DNA from: Pseudoxanthomonas spadix
Lineage (GTDB): Bacteria > Pseudomonadota > Gammaproteobacteria > Xanthomonadales > Xanthomonadaceae
Assembly (NCBI RefSeq): GCF_003703395.1
Contig: NZ_RDQN01000003.1
Location: 372,001 to 436,000 of the forward strand
Direction of reading: 5' to 3'
Length of the DNA stretch: 64,000 nt
Shown: piece by piece, positions 60,358 to 64,000 of the stretch
How the letters are laid out: the number at the start of each line of letters is the position of its first letter
How positions within the stretch are numbered: position 1 is the stretch's first letter
Translations under genes and position numbers: made by a program
Notes under the pieces: model-generated
Databases searched by the model: none
Told to the model about the DNA's origin: nothing
What the model saw: only the letters and a program-made list of their open reading frames with translations

Positions 60358-62580
60358 ATGTCGATCCGTTCCGCGTCCCGCGCGCCGCGACACCCTGCCC
60401 GCATCGCCACCGCGGCGCTCGCACTGGTCATTGGCCTGCTGGGCGGCGCACCGGCCCATGCCAGCGACACCGCGCAGGCGCGCATGCAGCGCCAGGCGCA
60501 GGCGGTGACGATCACCCGCGACGACTGGGGCATCGCCCACGTGCGCGGCACCACCGATGCCGACGCCGTGTTCGGCATGGCCTACGCGCAGGCCGAGGAC
60601 GACTTCCACCGCGTGGAAACCAACTACCTGCTCTCGCTCGGACGCATGGCCGAGGTCAAGGGCGATTCTGCGATCTGGCTGGACCTGCGGCAGAAGCTGT
60701 TCATCGATCCGGTGGAGCTGAAGAAGCTTTACGCGCAGAGTCCGGCCTGGCTGCGCCGGCTGATGGACGCCTGGGCCGATGGCCTGAACCACTACCTCGC
60801 CACCCATCCGCAGGTGCACCCCGAAGTGATCACCCACTTCGAGCCGTGGATGGCGCTTTCCTTCACCGAGGGCAGCATCGGCGGCGACATCGAGCGGGTC
60901 GACCTCAAGCAGCTCAAGGACTTCTACGGCCAGAGCGGCGATGCGCCGTTGGCGACCCTCCAGACGCATCCGAGCTGGGTCGAGCCGACCGGCTCCAACG
61001 GCATCGCCATCGCGCCCAAGCTCACCGCCGACGGCCACGCCCTGCTGCTGATCAATCCGCACACCTCGTTCTTCTTTCGCTCCGAGCTGCAGATGTCCAG
61101 CGACGAAGGGCTCGACGCCTACGGCGCGGTCACCTGGGGCCAGTTCTTCATCTACCAGGGCTTCAACCAGCACGTGGGCTGGATGCACACCTCCACCGGA
61201 CTGGACGCGGTGGACGAGTTCGCCGAGACCATCGTGCGCAAGGACGGCAAGCCGTTCTATCGCTACGGCAGCGAGCTGCGCGCGGTCACCACGCGCCAGA
61301 TCAGCGTGCCTTACCGCACCGCGGACGGCACGCTGTCCCGGCGCAGCTTCACCGCGTACTTCACCCACCACGGCCCGATCGTGCGCAAGGACGGCGAGAA
61401 GTGGATTGCCCAGGCGCTGATGAACACGCCGATCCCGGCGCTGCAGCAGAGCTGGCTGCGCACCAAAACGCACGACCTGGCCAGCTACATGAAGGTGGCC
61501 GAGCTCAAGGCCAACTCGTCCAACAACACGCTCTTGGCCGACGACAAGGGCCAGATCGCCTTCCTGATGCCGCAGTTCGTGCCCCGGCGCGACGACCGCT
61601 TCGACTACACCAAGCCGGTGGACGGCGCGGACCCGGCCACCGACTGGCGCGGCCTCACCCCGCTGGACCAGCTGCCGCAGGTGGTGAACCCGCCGAACGG
61701 CTGGGCCTTCAACACCAACGACTGGCCCTACTCGGCCGCCGGGCCCAACAGCCCCAAGCAGGCCGACTTCCCGCGTTACATGGACACCTTCGGCGAGAAC
61801 CCGCGCGGCCTGCACGCCACGCGCCTGCTCACCGGTGCCAGGGACGTGACGCGCTCGTCGCTGATCGCCATGGCATTCGACCCCTACCTGCCTGCGTTCG
61901 CGCGCCAGTTGCCGGTGCTGATCGGCGACTACGATGCGCTGCCGGCCAGCGACCCGCTGAAAGCGAAGCTGCGCGGCCCGATCGCCCTGCTGCGCCCGTG
62001 GGACTACCGCTGGGGCATCGCCTCGATGCCGACCACGCTGGCGGTGTTCTGGGGCGATACGCTGTGGGACGAAGTGAGCAAGGCGGACACCGCCGAAGGC
62101 CTGTCGATCTACGAGGTGATGGCCGAAAAGGCCGGCCCGCAGCAACGCCTGCATGCGCTGGCCGAAGCGGTGGACCGACTGCAGCGCGACTTCGGCCACT
62201 GGGGCGTGCCGTGGGGCGAGGTGAACCGCTTCCAGCGCCTCACCGGCGCCATCGGGCAACCGTTCGACGACGGCAAGCCAAGCACCCCGGTACCGTTCAC
62301 CTCCTCGCGCTGGGGCTCGCTGGCCTCCTTCGGCGCGCATCGCTGGCCGGGCACCCGGCGCTACTACGGCACCAGCGGCAACAGCTTCGTGGCGGTGGTG
62401 GAGTTCGGCCCCAGGGTGAGCGCCCGCGCGATCACCGCTGGCGGCGAGAGCGGCCAGCCGGAATCGAAGCACTTCAACGACCAGGCCGAGCGCTACACCA
62501 TCGGCAACCTGCGCGAGGTGTACTTCTGGCCGGAGCAACTGAAGGGCCACACCGAGCGCAGCTACCATCCGGGCCAGTGA
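60358..62580 (+). CDS. Penicillin acylase family protein (N-terminal nucleophile amidohydrolase)
   Basis: A 740-aa exported acylase precursor that should cut itself into two subunits. The signal peptide ends at AHA (residue 35). The alpha part has ITRDDWGIAHVRGTTDADAV and GMAYAQAEDDFHRVETNYLL. The nucleophile is Ser213 in PTGSNGIAIAPKLTADGHAL. Downstream family motifs include INPHTSFFFRSELQM, TYFTHHGP-type AYFTHHGPIV and NWPY-type NTNDWPYSAAGPN. Related enzymes cleave penicillins, acyl-homoserine lactones or other amides; the target here is unknown. GAAGGGG precedes the ATG. Confidence 0.9.
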   Translation: MSIRSASRAPRHPARIATAALALVIGLLGGAPAHASDTAQARMQRQAQAVTITRDDWGIAHVRGTTDADAVFGMAYAQAEDDFHRVETNYLLSLGRMAEVKGDSAIWLDLRQKLFIDPVELKKLYAQSPAWLRRLMDAWADGLNHYLATHPQVHPEVITHFEPWMALSFTEGSIGGDIERVDLKQLKDFYGQSGDAPLATLQTHPSWVEPTGSNGIAIAPKLTADGHALLLINPHTSFFFRSELQMSSDEGLDAYGAVTWGQFFIYQGFNQHVGWMHTSTGLDAVDEFAETIVRKDGKPFYRYGSELRAVTTRQISVPYRTADGTLSRRSFTAYFTHHGPIVRKDGEKWIAQALMNTPIPALQQSWLRTKTHDLASYMKVAELKANSSNNTLLADDKGQIAFLMPQFVPRRDDRFDYTKPVDGADPATDWRGLTPLDQLPQVVNPPNGWAFNTNDWPYSAAGPNSPKQADFPRYMDTFGENPRGLHATRLLTGARDVTRSSLIAMAFDPYLPAFARQLPVLIGDYDALPASDPLKAKLRGPIALLRPWDYRWGIASMPTTLAVFWGDTLWDEVSKADTAEGLSIYEVMAEKAGPQQRLHALAEAVDRLQRDFGHWGVPWGEVNRFQRLTGAIGQPFDDGKPSTPVPFTSSRWGSLASFGAHRWPGTRRYYGTSGNSFVAVVEFGPRVSARAITAGGESGQPESKHFNDQAERYTIGNLREVYFWPEQLKGHTERSYHPGQ

Positions 62581-62636
62581 ATGGCCGCGTCTGCTGCGGC
62601 CACGCGCGGGCAGGCTAATGCCTCACGCCACACGCC

Positions 62637-62975
62637 TCACGCATCGCGGCGAAACAGGCGAGCAACAGCGCCATTGGCCACGCTCGCCGCGCTGAAGGTG
62701 CCGGTGAGCATGCGCAGGCCCAAGCGCTCGCGCGCCGGCGGGTTGCAACGCACTTTCGCCGGCTCGTCGTGGAAACGCGGGCCGATCCAGACGTTCGCTG
62801 GCGTGCTGCTGCGATCGACCAGGCTCGATGAAAGTTCTGGTTGCGGCCGGGCGCGAGGGCAGCGCCCGGCGGCAAGGTGTCGCCGACGGTCACCGTGGGC
62901 GTCGGCGCGGTTTCCTGGGCCCAGGTGCCGCCAGGAGGCAACGCCAGCGCGAACGCGAACAACATGTCGAGCGTC
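62637..62975 (-). pseudogene. Frameshifted small exported protein, remnant
   Basis: On the minus strand a signal-peptide-like start MLFAFALALPPGGTWAQETA runs to about 62832. A different frame then continues with good codon bias: SLVDRSSTPANVWIGPRFHD, then ARERLGLRMLTGTFSAASVA, ending ARLFRRDA and a stop at 62637. The two halves look like one gene with a frameshift near 62830, but I recognise no family, so this remains tentative. Confidence 0.3.
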
Positions 62976-63059
62976 TCTGGTGGTCCAGCCTGGTCTGGCG
63001 CCTTCCTTACCGCCAGCGCATCGTGCTGCGCCCGCAGGAGATCTCCAACCACGCCGAGA

Positions 63060-63149
63060 TCAGGTCCAGCCGCGCACCAGCGGCGCCGGCAGCTGGCTGC
63101 CGATCAGGAAGCCGCTGAGCACGAAGAAGATGTCCACGCCCACCCAGCG
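63060..63149 (-). pseudogene. Acyltransferase-3 fragment
   Basis: The minus strand encodes VGVDIFFVLSGFLIGSQLPA and then stops at 63060. GVDIFFVLSGFLI is the hallmark of the first membrane helices of acyltransferase-3 (OafA/NolX-type O-acetyltransferases). Only about 29 codons remain, with no start, and they abut the cytochrome gene's stop. Confidence 0.5.
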
Positions 63150-63151
63150 GG

Positions 63152-63604
63152 CTACTGCGGCCGAAAGCGCTGGGGATCGGGTGGCACCTCGGGCGGCAGC
63201 GCGAGAATCCATTGCGCCAACTCGCGCGCCTGCGCCGGGGGCACCGCAAGGTTCGGCATCACGCCGCCCCAGGGCCCCCCCTGCCCACCCTGCGTGATGA
63301 ATGACGCCACCGCGTCCTGGGCACCGGGCTGTCCCTGATAGCGCCATGCGATCCAGGCAAACGCCGGCCCCACACCGCCATCATGCAGCGCGTGACAGGA
63401 GCTGCATGCGTACTGGTCGAGCGCCGCCGGCGCATCGACGGGAACAGCCTCGCGAGGCCGCCCCATCATGCCGTGCATGCCATGGTGCATGCCCTGGAAT
63501 TGTCCGGCGTGCGATCCAGGCCACCATCCGGTATCCGTGCCGGTCACGCCGGCCCAGGCCGCCAGCACGACGACAATCAAGACGAACAAGGCGAGATATT
63601 TCAT
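63152..63604 (-). CDS. Small c-type cytochrome with a His/Met-rich segment
   Basis: A 150-aa exported monoheme cytochrome c. An N-terminal membrane/signal segment (YLALFVLIVVVLAAWAGV) is followed by a His/Met-rich run GMHHGMHGMMG (38-48), the heme motif CSSCH (Cys67, Cys70, His71) and a probable axial Met in GVMPNLAVPPAQARELAQWI. It resembles electron-transfer cytochromes that accompany terminal oxidases or copper/methanobactin-type systems. The His/Met run suggests copper contact, but this is inference. No partner oxidase gene is in view. Confidence 0.82.
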   Translation of the reverse strand: MKYLALFVLIVVVLAAWAGVTGTDTGWWPGSHAGQFQGMHHGMHGMMGRPREAVPVDAPAALDQYACSSCHALHDGGVGPAFAWIAWRYQGQPGAQDAVASFITQGGQGGPWGGVMPNLAVPPAQARELAQWILALPPEVPPDPQRFRPQ

Positions 63605-64000
63605 TGGCCGGCCTGCTGACGGTGGATGCCCGAAATCCAGACGCTTCCACTTCTACGCCAAGCCAGTGGCAACAACAAGCACGGCCGCCGCCACCGCGGA
63701 GCGGACGGCACGCGCACCAAGGCATCCCCCGTCCTTCACGCCCATCTCGTTTCGGCCTGTGCGCGCGAGAACCATGAACGCACCGCGAAATGACATCCGT
63801 CGCGGCGGTGGAATGGCGTCAGGCGTTCGCGCAGGGCAGTATTCATTCGGCCGGTGCTGGTGAGTCCTCGACAACTCCATCATGCCTTCAATGACAACAC
63901 CCGCTCTACTCTTTTCACCGCTATCGCCGGTGAGAAAATCAGCCTCGTCGGGGAATTTCGCAAGAGGCTCACCAGGCTTTTGAAAAGCATCTCCCGTCTG
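63605..64000. other. Right edge of the window, no confident gene, lower GC
   Basis: No frame here resembles a known protein. From about 63880 the base composition falls to roughly half G+C, unlike the rest of the window, and both strands stay open to the edge. The last 120 bases may belong to a gene or element that continues outside. Confidence 0.4.

Larger units (their letters stand above)
62581..63151. other. Degenerate region without an intact gene
   Basis: About 570 bases separate the acylase gene from the cytochrome gene. They contain two minus-strand coding remnants (listed separately) but no intact reading frame that resembles a protein from start to stop. Confidence 0.55.

Noticed and set aside
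62581-63297. Plus-strand Arg/Ala/Pro-rich frame after the acylase gene
   Set aside because: Codon use and composition are those of a shadow frame; the minus strand shows better remnants.

Overview
The window is a GC-rich (roughly two-thirds G+C, judged by eye) stretch of a chromosome that reads throughout like a member of the Xanthomonadaceae/Lysobacteraceae (Xanthomonas, Stenotrophomonas, Pseudoxanthomonas and relatives). The support is the gene content (glk-edd-eda Entner-Doudoroff genes, sucA-sucB-lpd, zipA-ligA, alpha-2-macroglobulin-pbpC, an 828-aa LigA), a GyrA with Gln at position 83, promoters of the TANNAT-six-bases-ATG type, and several families of small intergenic palindromes and heptamer repeats. 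The genus cannot be settled from the sequence alone. No tRNA, rRNA, CRISPR array, phage or complete insertion sequence was seen.

Layout. 1-2.05 kb: rluB (cut by the window edge), scpB and scpA on the minus strand. 2.4-3.0 kb: a YciI-like gene overlapping bolA. 3.1-15.7 kb: a carbohydrate-use locus with a LacI-family regulator, a TonB-dependent receptor, a lipoprotein glucoamylase-like (GH144-type) enzyme, a sugar-binding lipoprotein, two ABC permeases and a large secreted glycosidase-like enzyme. 15.8-17.6 kb: a PQQ-type sugar dehydrogenase and a small membrane protein. 17.8-21.8 kb: eda, edd and glk on the minus strand. 22.1-23.2 kb: the MalK/UgpC-like ATPase that probably powers the ABC importer. 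Three 14-bp LacI-type operators (before lacI, before the glucoamylase-like gene, and between glk and malK) tie these pieces into one likely regulon: outer-membrane uptake, periplasmic hydrolysis, ABC import, phosphorylation by Glk and catabolism by Edd/Eda.

23.2-36.7 kb: housekeeping genes smc, zipA, ligA, an unusual in-frame fusion of a DUF559 nuclease-like domain to the EF-P lysine ligase EpmA, a DUF3011 lipoprotein, mtnA and gyrA. Smc is the partner of the ScpA/ScpB encoded at the start of the window. 37-44.6 kb: alpha-2-macroglobulin and pbpC. 44.6-48.8 kb: a stress block (ferritin-like protein, peroxiredoxin, Hsp20, CbpA), a PilH-like response regulator and a LOG-family nucleotide hydrolase. 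49.0-54.7 kb: the 2-oxoglutarate dehydrogenase complex (sucA, sucB, lpd, minus strand). 54.9-57.1 kb: an overlapping trio of roxA (ribosomal oxygenase), an acetyltransferase and an unrecognised gene. 57.2-62.6 kb: purB, fumC and a penicillin-acylase-family enzyme. 62.6-64 kb: decayed gene fragments, a small c-type cytochrome and a lower-GC right edge.

The most unusual feature is the DUF559-EpmA fusion at 30.5-32.0 kb. The DUF559 part is bracketed by mirror-image copies of a GTTGCn/GCAACn microsatellite plus a palindromic repeat, as if a nuclease-like cassette had landed at the start of epmA and been joined to it through a Ser/Asn/Asp linker. Other signals are three foldback heptamer-repeat arrays, an inverted repeat pair 10.7 kb apart, a 168-bp MITE-like element between glk and edd, and -10 boxes placed for leaderless transcription of ligA and mtnA.
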